From Pedobacter riviphilus (GTDB lineage: Bacteria; Bacteroidota; Bacteroidia; Sphingobacteriales; Sphingobacteriaceae), in contig NZ_CP061171.1 of the NCBI RefSeq assembly GCF_014692875.1, positions 5,761,362 to 5,825,361 of the forward strand: a stretch of DNA of 64,000 nucleotides, in the 5' to 3' direction. The translations under genes and the position numbers were made by a program. Under the pieces are notes generated by a model. The model did not search any database, was not told the origin of the DNA, and saw only the letters and a program-made list of their open reading frames with translations. Below, in pieces: positions 43,490 to 51,822 of the stretch (the first letter of the stretch is position 1; each line of letters begins with the position of its first letter).

Positions 43490-44899
43490 ATGAGTAGAAG
43501 AAAACCTGGTACGGTAACTATTGTTCCAAATGTACATATAATCGATATTGCTGAAGAAGGAAAAGGTGTTGGCAAGGCTGACGAATTGGTCATTTTTGTT
43601 GATAAAGCCGTTCCTGGTGATGTAGTGGATGTTCGGTTGACCAAAAAGAAAAAGAATTTTGCTGAAGCAATCATCGATCAGCTTCATGAAAAATCAGCAC
43701 TGCGCACTGATCCTTTTTGCCCTCATTTTGGAACTTGTGGCGGTTGCAAGTGGCAGCACATGGGTTACGATGCTCAATTAAAGTTTAAACAGAAAAATGT
43801 TGAGGCGGCTTTACAGCGTTTAGGTAAAATAGATACCTCGGGAACCGAACCGATTTTAGGCTCAGAAAAAAACAGATATTACCGTAATAAATTAGAATTT
43901 ACTTTTTCGAACAAACGCTGGCTAGAAAAAACTGATGTAGAACGCGATGAAGATTTTGATATGAACGCACTGGGTTTTCACGTACCCTTACGTTTCGATA
44001 AAATTTTAGATATCGAGCATTGTTATCTACAGGATGAGCCATCTAATTCAATCAGAAACGCTGTCCGTAAATATGCTTTAGAAAATAACCTGTCGTTTTA
44101 CGACCTGCGCAACCATGAAGGTGTTTTGCGTAACCTCATTATCCGTACTTCTAGCACAGGAGAGGTGATGGTTGCGGTGGTTTTTGCTTATCCAGAACAG
44201 GCACAAGTTGATGGTTTGATGGGTTTTCTTAAAAATGAGTTTCCGCAGATTACCGCTTTGTTGTATATTGTTAACCAAAAGAAAAACGATACTATTTTCG
44301 ATCAGGATGTGGTGGTTTTCTCTGGTCGCGATCATATTTTCGAAGAAATGGATGGCATCCGTTTTAAAATTGGGGTGAAATCTTTTTATCAGACCAACTC
44401 TGAGCAAGCTTTCGAATTATATAAAATCACCAGGGATTTTGCAGGATTTAAAGGTGATGAGCTGGTTTATGATTTATATACCGGAGCAGGAACTATTGCA
44501 AATTTTATTGCCAAAAATGTGAAGCGGGTAGTAGGGGTAGAATATGTGCCAACTGCTATTGAAGATGCTAAATTCAATTCTGAACTGAATGGAATCGATA
44601 ATACGATTTTCTATGCTGGTGATATGAAAGATATTCTCACTTCAGAATTTATTCTGGCCCATGGTAAACCAGATGTAGTGATTACAGATCCGCCACGTGC
44701 CGGTATGCATGCAGATGTAGTACAAAGATTACTGGAAATGGAGTCTGAAAAAATTGTTTATGTAAGCTGTAACGCAGCCACACAGGCAAGAGATTTAGAG
44801 TTATTGAAAGAGAAATACGATGTGGTACGCATTAAACCTGTAGATATGTTTCCACACACGCAGCATGTAGAAAATGTAGTATTGTTAAGGTTAAAGTAA
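43490..44899 (+). CDS. rlmD: 23S rRNA (uracil-5-)-methyltransferase RlmD
   Basis: A 469-residue enzyme. The N-terminal TRAM domain covers about residues 8-65. The cysteines of the [4Fe-4S] cluster are in FCPHFGTCGGCKWQHM (Cys77, 83, 86) and, further on, IEHCYLQ. The SAM-binding motif is DLYTGAGTIANFI, then TDPPRAGMH and VSCNAATQARDL with the catalytic Cys. It methylates U1939 of 23S rRNA in the RlmD type; RlmC or TrmA-like specificity cannot be excluded from sequence alone. Confidence 0.92.
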   Translation: MSRRKPGTVTIVPNVHIIDIAEEGKGVGKADELVIFVDKAVPGDVVDVRLTKKKKNFAEAIIDQLHEKSALRTDPFCPHFGTCGGCKWQHMGYDAQLKFKQKNVEAALQRLGKIDTSGTEPILGSEKNRYYRNKLEFTFSNKRWLEKTDVERDEDFDMNALGFHVPLRFDKILDIEHCYLQDEPSNSIRNAVRKYALENNLSFYDLRNHEGVLRNLIIRTSSTGEVMVAVVFAYPEQAQVDGLMGFLKNEFPQITALLYIVNQKKNDTIFDQDVVVFSGRDHIFEEMDGIRFKIGVKSFYQTNSEQAFELYKITRDFAGFKGDELVYDLYTGAGTIANFIAKNVKRVVGVEYVPTAIEDAKFNSELNGIDNTIFYAGDMKDILTSEFILAHGKPDVVITDPPRAGMHADVVQRLLEMESEKIVYVSCNAATQARDLELLKEKYDVVRIKPVDMFPHTQHVENVVLLRLK

Positions 44900-44903
44900 T
44901 AAA

Positions 44904-44994
44904 ATGATTGAATGAGAGAAAGATTGAATGACAGAATGGGGGCAATTTGCCTTTAACATTCAACTATTCACTCATTCAAAATTCAATTATTAGT
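44904..44994. repeat. ATTGAATGA-type intergenic repeat
   Basis: ATTGAATGAGAGAAAGATTGAATGACAGAATG at left and CATTCAACTATTCACTCATTC at right form an imperfect inverted repeat of a simple GAATGA word. It fills the spacer between rlmD and the next gene. Confidence 0.5.
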
Positions 44995-45000
44995 TAAGGT

Positions 45001-45414
45001 ATGGATAGAGAAGAATTATTAGGCGCAACGCCCGAAGAGAACGGAACACCAAAAAAAAAGCAGGAAAGTCCGCTGGTAAGTTTAGAAAAAGACCTGGAGT
45101 TCTATGCTGATGCAATTAAAGAAGTTGCAATTGAGATTATGGTTGAAGGCATTTCTGCCCATCCAATTTTTATTGCACACCAACATGAAGTAAACATTGG
45201 CGAACTTATCTTAAATAAAGAAGAGCTTAACACCGATTGGACAATACAGGCCTCTACATTGGAAGAGTTTGTAGAAAAAGGAATTATTAGTAAGGAGAAA
45301 AAAGAGCCGTTCTTAAAAGTTTATAAAAAACCAGAAGATTTTATGTGCGTGTTTGTAATTGTTCCAGAAGGTGCCAACTTTATTTATTATCCCTACAAAA
45401 AGGGAAGAGGATAG
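45001..45414 (+). CDS. Conserved hypothetical protein
   Basis: A 137-residue soluble protein with a polar N-terminal tail containing KKKQE, then a helical and beta-type domain (SLEKDLEFYADAIKEVAIEI; HPIFIAHQHEVNIGELIL; FMCVFVIVPEGANFIYYPY). It has the look of a conserved Bacteroidota protein, but I do not recognise a family. It is separate from rlmD by a repeat and ends near a terminator of the opposite strand. Confidence 0.7.
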   Translation: MDREELLGATPEENGTPKKKQESPLVSLEKDLEFYADAIKEVAIEIMVEGISAHPIFIAHQHEVNIGELILNKEELNTDWTIQASTLEEFVEKGIISKEKKEPFLKVYKKPEDFMCVFVIVPEGANFIYYPYKKGRG

Positions 45415-45477
45415 AAAGGGTAGGGTTTAGGGTTTCTTAGCTTTAGCCAAGTTCCTAAATCTGTGAAATCCTTCTAT

Positions 45478-45509
45478 AAAAAACGCCGCTTTGCATCCAC
45501 AAAGCAGCG
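45478..45509 (-). terminator. Intrinsic terminator after the DUF2807 gene
   Basis: On the minus strand CGCTGCTTTG pairs with CAAAGCGGCG (10 bp with one wobble) and is followed by six T residues. It lies 24 bases after the stop codon. Confidence 0.85.
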
Positions 45510-45532
45510 CGTATTATTAACTAAACTAAACT

Positions 45533-46235
45533 TTAATTTACGTGGTGCACATCTCCGCTTTTTGAGCTTGATGTTTTCTTGAGTGAAGCATTCCCTTTGT
45601 AACTTACATCACCACCACCACTTGCACTCGCCTCTAAACCTTTATTTACATAAAGACTTACATCAGAGCCTCCAGAAGCCTGTACCTTTGCATAATCTGT
45701 AATTAATCCATAAGCATCGATATCGCTACCACCGCTAGATTGGATGGTCATATTTTCTGCTTTCCCTTTTAAATCGAGGTCGCTGCCCCCGCTTGATTGA
45801 ATCGATAAATCGTTGCAAACAATGGTAAGTTTTAAGTCCGATCCACCAGAAGAGCGAATGGCAAGCTTATCTGTCTTGATCTGGTTTTGCGTAAAAACAT
45901 CCGAACCTCCTGATGCTGCAAGTGCATTTAGGGTTTTAAAACTTACATAAGCTTTAATGGTACGGTTTTTAAACATGCCGCTCCAGTTGATACCGTCTTT
46001 AAATTTTATGGTAACATTGCTGCCACTTTGCTCAACAATGATATCTTTCAATGTTTCAGAATCCGATTTTATACTCACACTTTCACTCCCCCTTGGGTTA
46101 AGTATAAGTCAATTCCACTGCTTACCCAATGCTATTGAAGTTTTTAACCGTGAAACTTTTAGTTTCCTGTGCTTTAGCCATATAGCTGGTTACCACGATA
46201 AATAAAATGGCGGATGATTTGATAAGGATTTTCAT
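45533..46235 (-). pseudogene. DUF2807 (GIN-type) secreted protein gene with two frameshifts
   Basis: An ATG at 46235 starts MKILIKSSAILFIVVTSYMA (signal peptide) and runs to KNFNSIG followed by TAA. One frame over, SSGIDLYLTQG continues the pattern, then a second shift is needed to reach SESVSIKSDSETLKD, the N-terminus of the long open part (45533-46078). That part carries many SSGGSD repeats of the DUF2807 beta helix. Both shifts equal one missing base at G-rich sites (GGG near 46124, GGGGG near 46090). The open part alone lacks the signal peptide. Confidence 0.78.
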
Positions 46236-46427
46236 AGTTGTTTTTTCGTTAAATGATTCTGAAGCTATCATTACGCTATATTGTGCAACAAGGGCTTCGA
46301 TTTTGTGTTTTGGTTATAGATTAGACGCATCTCTGGCGAAAACGTTGCAAACAATCGAAATTATTTTTCAAATAGTTTGAATTTCATTCTTAAAATCGTT
46401 CTTTTTGTATTCAATCCTTTTTATATA

Positions 46428-46934
46428 ATGGCATCGCAATTACTTATTCTTAACAAGAAACAAATTCAGCAGAAAATAGATCGTATCGCTTATCAGATTT
46501 TGGAAGATAACCTGAATGAGAAAGAAGTGGTGCTCGCTGGTATTTGGGACCGTGGTTACAAATTAGCGCTAAGGTTGGAAAAAGTGCTTAAAAAAATTTC
46601 TGGCTTTAAACTTACTTTATTGCGTATCGACCTCCAAAAGGAAAGCAGCAAATTGGTTGCTTCAACAGATCTTGATGAAAGCCATTGGAAAAACAAGGTG
46701 ATTATTATTGTTGATGATGTATTGAACAGTGGTAAAACGCTTGCTTACGGTTTAGGTGTTTTTTTAAATACCCCACATAAAAAAATCCGTACGGTAGTTT
46801 TGGTTGATCGAAGCCATAAAATTTTTCCTATTGCCACCGATTTTGTTGGTCTTGAACTCGCTACCATCTTAAAAGAACATGTAGATGTAGTAATGGATGT
46901 AGAAGGTGAAGAAGATCGGGTTTATTTGAGTTAA
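46428..46934 (+). CDS. Phosphoribosyltransferase-fold protein, PyrR-like
   Basis: A 168-residue type I PRTase. The PRPP-binding motif is VIIIVDDVLNSGKTLAYGL, preceded by LAGIWDRGYKLALRLEK. The closest layout is that of PyrR (pyrimidine regulator/uracil PRTase), but no pyr genes or attenuator are adjacent. It may be an orphan PRTase. ATG 46428 (MASQLLILNK) is preferred over a TTG 51 bases upstream in the same frame. The next gene, the acyltransferase, begins after 95 bp. Confidence 0.82.
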   Translation: MASQLLILNKKQIQQKIDRIAYQILEDNLNEKEVVLAGIWDRGYKLALRLEKVLKKISGFKLTLLRIDLQKESSKLVASTDLDESHWKNKVIIIVDDVLNSGKTLAYGLGVFLNTPHKKIRTVVLVDRSHKIFPIATDFVGLELATILKEHVDVVMDVEGEEDRVYLS

Positions 46935-47029
46935 GCAAGAGTTGGCATCGTTTGTAACAAACGAGTATTGTAACCATTGTAAATAAAAGGATATTTGCAA
47001 TTCAGCTCATTTTTTTGCAATTTCCCCAA

Positions 47030-47653
47030 ATGTATCCGCCCAGAAAAAATAATTTGGTCTTCAGTTTTTTCTCTTGGTACATCCAATTTATCATCAAAAA
47101 AGACTTTTCGGCATTTAATTATGATCAATTGGAGGTTAAATCCGATGCTTCGGTATTGATTTTAGCCAATCATTTCAGCTGGTGGGATGGTTTTTTTCTC
47201 TTTTACATCAATAAAAAAGTATTTAAAAAACAATTTCATGTTTTGGTAAATGCAGAAAATTATAATAAAGTAGGTTTCTTGAAGTATCTTGGTGCTTTTG
47301 CTGCCGAAAATAAAGGTAAAGATGTTTTAGAAACCCTTAATTATGCAGGAAAACTGTTAGATAACCCCCAAAATTTGGTGCTTGTATTCCCCCAGGGTAA
47401 ATTGTATTCGAACCATCTAAAAAATATCAGCTTCGAAAAAGGAGTGATGCAGATAATTAATGCCAGTCAGAAAAAAATCAATATTATTTTTGCTGCTACC
47501 TTTATCGATTATTTTGCGAAAAGAAAACCAACGGCCTATACTTATCTACAGCATTGGGAGAATGAGGAGTATGTGAGTTTGCAATTGCTAAAAAGTGCCT
47601 ACAATAAACATTACGATCAATCGGTTGTTAAACAAAATCAGCTTATTGAATGA
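47030..47653 (+). CDS. PlsC-type acyltransferase, possible CruD-like
   Basis: A 207-residue glycerolipid-acyltransferase-fold protein with LANHFSWWDG (the HX4D motif) and VLVFPQGKL (motif III). It overlaps the following glycosyltransferase gene by four bases (ATGA), and the CruF gene follows in the same unit. In green sulfur bacteria CruD, an acyltransferase of this type, acylates carotenoid glycosides, so that function is proposed here. A role in phospholipid synthesis is the alternative. ATG 47030 is used; a TTG five codons earlier is in frame. Confidence 0.75.
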   Translation: MYPPRKNNLVFSFFSWYIQFIIKKDFSAFNYDQLEVKSDASVLILANHFSWWDGFFLFYINKKVFKKQFHVLVNAENYNKVGFLKYLGAFAAENKGKDVLETLNYAGKLLDNPQNLVLVFPQGKLYSNHLKNISFEKGVMQIINASQKKINIIFAATFIDYFAKRKPTAYTYLQHWENEEYVSLQLLKSAYNKHYDQSVVKQNQLIE

Positions 47654-48747
47654 CAATTTTTATTTACGCCATTTTAATTTTTCTGGTCATCCGGTTTTCG
47701 GTTACTGTATTCAATTTCCTTTCCAATCCAAAGTTGCCGAGAGTGGTTAAGCACTATCATGATAAGGTTTCAATCTTAATTCCTGCGCGAAATGAAGCAG
47801 CGGATATTTTGGAATTGCTCGTTTCGATACAAAATCAGGATTACACCAATTATGAGGTTATTGTTTTAGACGATAACAGTGATGATCATACATTCGAGGT
47901 GGTAGAAAATTTTTGCCTTAACAACCCACAGTTCAAAGTGGTAAAAGGAAAAGAACTCCCAAGCAATTGGCTTGGAAAAAACTATGCATGCCACCAGCTT
48001 AGCGAATTGGCTACAGGGAAATATCTTTTGTTTATCGACGCGGACGAATCAGTAAAAAGAGGATTGATTAATAGCCTGATCAATCGGATGGAAATTGGAG
48101 GTCTGGCTTTGTTAAGTGTTTTTACCAACCAAACTATAAAATCGATAGGCGAGCGGTTAACTGTTCCATTAATGCATTTTATCCTATTAAATTTATTGCC
48201 TTTGCGTTTGGTCAGGCTTTCAAAAAATCCGGCATTTGCAGCGGCAAGTGGGCAATGTATGTTTTTTAATGCCAATAATTACAAAGAAAACCATTGGCAT
48301 GAACGGGTTAAAAACCAGGTTGTAGAAGATGTGGAGATTATGAAGTTGGTAAAACAAGAAAAATTTAATGCCGAAGCCCTTTTAGCCAACGGATTGATCT
48401 ATTGCAGGATGTACAAGAATTTAGGCGAAAGCTTAAATGGTTTCAGTAAAAATTTATTGGCAGGTTTTGGTAATAACATCATAATATTATTATTTTACCA
48501 GCTTTTGGTAACCATAGGACCAGTAATTTTAATCTTAAACTTTAATATTGCTTTACTTGTATTACCATTAACTTTAATCATATTAAGCAGAATGATGATC
48601 TCTTATTTATCGGGGCAAAATGTTTTGATAAATCTGATTTTACATCCTTTACAGATGTTGTTCTTCTTAATTATTTCATTCATTTCTATAATAAAACATA
48701 TTTTTAAAACGAGCACATGGAAGGGCAGAACGATCAAAACGATTTAA
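47650..48747 (+). CDS. GT2 glycosyltransferase, CruC/CrtQ-like
   Basis: A 365-residue protein: N-terminal hydrophobic anchor (about residues 2-22), a GT2 domain with VSILIPARNEAADI, YEVIVLDDNSDD and LFIDADES (DXD-like), and VVEDVEIMKLVKQE, then two or three C-terminal membrane segments. This order is like CrtQ and CruC, which glycosylate carotenoids. Placement between a PlsC-type acyltransferase and CruF supports carotenoid glucosylation. Overlaps both neighbours (4 and 31 bp). A different lipid acceptor is possible. Confidence 0.75.
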   Translation: MTIFIYAILIFLVIRFSVTVFNFLSNPKLPRVVKHYHDKVSILIPARNEAADILELLVSIQNQDYTNYEVIVLDDNSDDHTFEVVENFCLNNPQFKVVKGKELPSNWLGKNYACHQLSELATGKYLLFIDADESVKRGLINSLINRMEIGGLALLSVFTNQTIKSIGERLTVPLMHFILLNLLPLRLVRLSKNPAFAAASGQCMFFNANNYKENHWHERVKNQVVEDVEIMKLVKQEKFNAEALLANGLIYCRMYKNLGESLNGFSKNLLAGFGNNIIILLFYQLLVTIGPVILILNFNIALLVLPLTLIILSRMMISYLSGQNVLINLILHPLQMLFFLIISFISIIKHIFKTSTWKGRTIKTI

Positions 48748-49391
48748 AGATTAAAAGGCTTGCGGTTGCAATAATTGTCGTTTTTCATGTGGTTGGCTTG
48801 CTTGGCTTCTTAATTCCAGCCATTCAGCCTTATTTTATCAAACTAGTTCCCTTTCATTTGTTGTTGATGTTTGCCGTAATTGTTTTTTCGTACAATGCAG
48901 ATGTTAAACGTTTATTGTTGCTGGTTTCCGGTGTATTTCTCTGTGGTTTTTTAGTCGAGGTATTGGGTGTGCATACCGGAAAGATATTTGGTAGTTATTA
49001 TTATGGCGATACATTGGGATATAAAGTAGCTGCGGTTCCATTATTAATGGGTGTAAATTGGGTAATTCTTATTTTCAGTGTGGGGCAAATGATGAAAAGT
49101 ATGAAAATCAGGCATAGTATTTTGGCTTCGGTTTTTGGTGCTTTTATACTGGTAGGGTTCGATTTCTTTTTGGAGCCAGTAGCCATGAAATTTAATTATT
49201 GGCAGTGGGACTGGCATGAAATTCCTGTTCAGAATTACGTAGCCTGGTTTATTGTTTCGGTAATTTTGTTAAAGTTTTACTATGCTTTAGGCTTAAAGCA
49301 ACAGAAATATATTGGGGTTGCAATGTTTGCCTCACAGCTAATCTTTTTTGTTGTCTTATACATGACAGCTGGAACAAATATTTTTGCTTAA
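48717..49391 (+). CDS. CruF-type carotenoid 1',2'-hydratase
   Basis: A 224-residue membrane protein with about six or seven hydrophobic segments. FLVEVLGVHTGKIFGSYYY and YKVAAVPLLMGVNWVILIF, and the later DFFLEPVAMKFNYWQW match the CruF family, annotated as carotenoid biosynthesis protein. CruF adds water to the end of an acyclic psi end group to give a 1'-hydroxyl. That hydroxyl is the site then used by CrtD and by glycosyltransferases. The start overlaps the end of the GT2 gene by 31 bp. Confidence 0.85.
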   Translation: MEGQNDQNDLKIKRLAVAIIVVFHVVGLLGFLIPAIQPYFIKLVPFHLLLMFAVIVFSYNADVKRLLLLVSGVFLCGFLVEVLGVHTGKIFGSYYYGDTLGYKVAAVPLLMGVNWVILIFSVGQMMKSMKIRHSILASVFGAFILVGFDFFLEPVAMKFNYWQWDWHEIPVQNYVAWFIVSVILLKFYYALGLKQQKYIGVAMFASQLIFFVVLYMTAGTNIFA

Positions 49392-49422
49392 TTTTGTGAG
49401 GTTGTTTAATTAATTTAATATG

Positions 49423-49629
49423 ATGGAAACACTAATCGTACAGCCTAAAAATAAAAAACAGCTTTTGGCAGTTGAGGCCGTGTTACAAGCATTGAATGTA
49501 TCTTTTAAAAAAGAGAAAAGCTATAGCCCTGAATTTATAAGTGAAATAGCTAAAGGGGAGGATGATGTGAAAAATGGACGTTTAACAAGGGTTAAGGATG
49601 TTCAAGATATATGGAAAAGTATTTTGTAG
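49423..49629 (+). CDS. Antitoxin-like protein of a YoeB-type pair
   Basis: A 68-residue protein. Features are TLIVQPKNKKQLLAVEAVLQ at the start, a charged middle and VKDVQDIWKSIL at the end. This is the layout of the DUF2683-like antitoxins that precede RelE/YoeB toxins in Bacteroidota. The end overlaps the toxin gene by 19 bp. A second ATG one codon earlier (49420) is possible. Confidence 0.8.
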   Translation: METLIVQPKNKKQLLAVEAVLQALNVSFKKEKSYSPEFISEIAKGEDDVKNGRLTRVKDVQDIWKSIL

Positions 49630-49892
49630 ACATTACGGATCAAGCTAAAAAACAATTGGCTGAGATCCTTAAATCAGGCGATAAAGCTTCCATTAAAAAA
49701 CTCCAGCAAATTTTTATAGAATTAAGTATTCATCCGGCATCAGGTGTAGGTAAACCTGAAAAATTAAAATTTGAATTTTCTGGCTATTGGTCAAGACAAA
49801 TAAATAAAAAAGATAGGTTAGTCTATAGAATCGATGAAGAGATTATTACTGTATTTGTAATTTCTGCAAAGGGACATTACCACGATAAATAA
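49611..49892 (+). CDS. Txe/YoeB-family toxin (RelE superfamily)
   Basis: A 93-residue mRNA interferase-type toxin. DITDQAKKQLAEI at the N-terminus, LSIHPASGVGKPEKLKFE (Glu and Arg/Lys region), WSRQINKKDRLVYRI and the C-terminal KGHYHDK match the Txe/YoeB family, in which the final His and Tyr are catalytic. Overlaps its antitoxin gene; autoregulated in known systems. It lies in front of ispH with only 16 bp between, without evidence of mobility. Confidence 0.88.
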   Translation: MEKYFVDITDQAKKQLAEILKSGDKASIKKLQQIFIELSIHPASGVGKPEKLKFEFSGYWSRQINKKDRLVYRIDEEIITVFVISAKGHYHDK

Positions 49893-49908
49893 CTAATCCT
49901 GAGAAAAA

Positions 49909-50760
49909 ATGAGCAATTTAAACTTACAGGTCAACATCGATAAATCATCAGGCTTTTGCTTTGGCGTAGTGTATGCTATAGAAATGGCCGAAGATATTCT
50001 GGATAACGAAGGTTATTTATATTGCCTTGGCGATATTGTGCATAATGATGAAGAAGTAGAGCGTTTAACCAATCGCGGATTAAAAATCATCGATCACGAA
50101 GTATTAAAAAACTTAAGGGACGAAAAGGTTTTAATCAGGGCACATGGTGAAGCACCCTCAACCTATCAATTGGCTTTAGAAAATAACCTGACTTTAATAG
50201 ATGCTTCATGTCCTGTTGTACTGAAATTGCAGAACAGGATTAAAAATTCGCATGACGATGATGAGCAAGTACTTATTTTTGGTAAGCATGGGCATGCTGA
50301 AGTAATCGGATTACAGGGCCAAACTGATGGTAAGGCGATTGTTTTTCAGGATCTGGCCGAGCTGGATAATGTAGAATTGCCTGCTAGATTTACCCTATAC
50401 AGCCAAACCACCAAAAGCACCGATAAATTCTATCACATTAAAGATGAGTTATTGAGCAGAGGTTATGAAGTTAAGGCTAACGATACCATTTGCAGGCAGG
50501 TATCTAACCGTTACGAAGAGCTGGAAGATTTCGTAAGTCATTACGATAAAATCGTTTTTGTATCGGGCAAGAAATCGTCTAACGGTAAAGTGCTTTACGA
50601 TGTTTGTAAAAAACACAATGATAATTCTTATTTCATTTCAAATGTTGAAGAGTTAGATCAAACCTGGTTTAACGAAAATGATAAAGTTGGTATCTGCGGT
50701 GCCACATCTACACCAATGTGGCTGATGGAAAAGGTTAAAGCCGCTTTGGAAAAATACTAG
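49909..50760 (+). CDS. ispH: 4-Hydroxy-3-methylbut-2-enyl diphosphate reductase
   Basis: A 283-residue IspH (LytB), the last enzyme of the MEP route, making IPP and DMAPP. The Fe-S cysteines are in SGFCFGV (Cys17), DASCPVV and DTICRQV. The substrate motifs AHGEAP, YSQTTKS (as LYSQTTKSTDKF), GKKSSNGK and ICGATSTP are visible. The organism therefore makes isoprenoids by the MEP pathway; the crtW gene follows. The ATG follows the toxin stop by 16 bp, and no promoter is recognisable in that gap. Confidence 0.96.
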   Translation: MSNLNLQVNIDKSSGFCFGVVYAIEMAEDILDNEGYLYCLGDIVHNDEEVERLTNRGLKIIDHEVLKNLRDEKVLIRAHGEAPSTYQLALENNLTLIDASCPVVLKLQNRIKNSHDDDEQVLIFGKHGHAEVIGLQGQTDGKAIVFQDLAELDNVELPARFTLYSQTTKSTDKFYHIKDELLSRGYEVKANDTICRQVSNRYEELEDFVSHYDKIVFVSGKKSSNGKVLYDVCKKHNDNSYFISNVEELDQTWFNENDKVGICGATSTPMWLMEKVKAALEKY

Positions 50761-50769
50761 ATTTATCAT

Positions 50770-50922
50770 GAGAGGCGTCGCCCTGACCTGTAGCGTAGCG
50801 GAAAGCTACGAAGTAATTTAGTTCAGGGTCTGTACACCGAGTAAAGATGCTAACCACGTAGTAGCTACAAGGCAATTGAAAATAATATTTCTACTTGTAA
50901 AACAAGTTCAGCATGACGAAAT
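50770..50922. repeat. Expanded, interrupted copy of REP-like family A
   Basis: The usual outer and inner words of family A can be read in order, GTCGCCCTGAC...GTTCAGGGTCT and AGATGCT...AACAAGTTCAGCATGACG, but each arm is split by an insert. The first insert contains the hairpin GTAGCGTAGCGGAAAGCTAC. The second is about 60 bp of AT-rich DNA. It ends about 12 bp before the TTG start of the ketolase gene. Confidence 0.45.
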
Positions 50923-50934
50923 AAATAAAAGCCA

Positions 50935-51606
50935 TTGAAAACTGTAAAACCACATACCGGAATTCTGGTTGCGTTAACCGTAATTACCTGTTGGCTGGTT
51001 TCCCTTTATTTCTTGCTTACATGGGATTTTGCCTGGAGTAATCCTTTGGTTTATCTGATGATTGTTGTTCAAATGCATTTGTACACCGGCTTGTTTATTA
51101 CCGCTCACGATGCTATGCACGGAACGATATCTCCTTACCCAAAAGCAAATAATTTTATTGGCTATCTTTCCGTTTTTCTCTACGCAGGTTTTTTTTATAA
51201 CCGTTTGTATGTGAAACATCACCAGCATCATCAGCATGTACATACCGAAAACGATCCTGATTTTGCGCCACATGGCTTTTGGAAATGGTATTTACGTTTC
51301 ATGCTAAATTATGTTACGATAATTCAATTAGTGATTATGGCCGTAGCCTATAATGTTTTGAAAATCTGGATCGATGAAAAGAACCTGCTGTTGTTTTGGG
51401 TACTGCCATCCCTATTAAGCACTTTTCAGTTATTTTATTTTGGAACCTATTTGCCTCATAAAGGAGAACACGATAATGAATATCATTCTTCAACTTTGCA
51501 GAAAAATCATTTTGTTGCCTTCTTTACCTGTTACTTTTTTGGTTATCATTTAGAACATCATCAAAAGCCAGGCGTACCCTGGTGGCAGCTTTATAAGACA
51601 AAATAA
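50935..51606 (+). CDS. crtW: Beta-carotene ketolase, CrtW type
   Basis: A 223-residue membrane di-iron enzyme. His motifs: HDAMH (58-62), HHQHHQHVH (95-103) and HLEHH (205-209). The strings LYTGLFITAHDAMHGT and LFYFGTYLPHKGEH are characteristic of CrtW, which adds 4-keto groups to beta-ionone rings. The frame has a TAA at 50926 and no ATG before residue 42, so TTG 50935 is the start. An expanded REP-like element lies just upstream, so the gene is probably transcribed with ispH. A beta-ring hydroxylase (CrtZ) is not in the window. Confidence 0.9.
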   Translation: MKTVKPHTGILVALTVITCWLVSLYFLLTWDFAWSNPLVYLMIVVQMHLYTGLFITAHDAMHGTISPYPKANNFIGYLSVFLYAGFFYNRLYVKHHQHHQHVHTENDPDFAPHGFWKWYLRFMLNYVTIIQLVIMAVAYNVLKIWIDEKNLLLFWVLPSLLSTFQLFYFGTYLPHKGEHDNEYHSSTLQKNHFVAFFTCYFFGYHLEHHQKPGVPWWQLYKTK

Positions 51607-51822
51607 AAACTATTAATGGTGTCAGTCATATCTAATCTGGTAAATCAGATTTAATGATTCCAGAATTTGACTGCATCATAACAAGTAAGGTTAAACAAGT
51701 GGGGAATAATTGCCATTAATATTATTTTCCGTTGACGAAAAAATGTTTTTCATCACTTTTTAACATAGGTTAAAAACAATAAATACGCGATATTTGCGCA
51801 AAAAAAACATATTTTAATATCA

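Noticed and set aside
43439..43687. Minus-strand frame over the start of rlmD
   Set aside because: It is a shadow of the conserved TRAM-domain coding region and covers the promoter.
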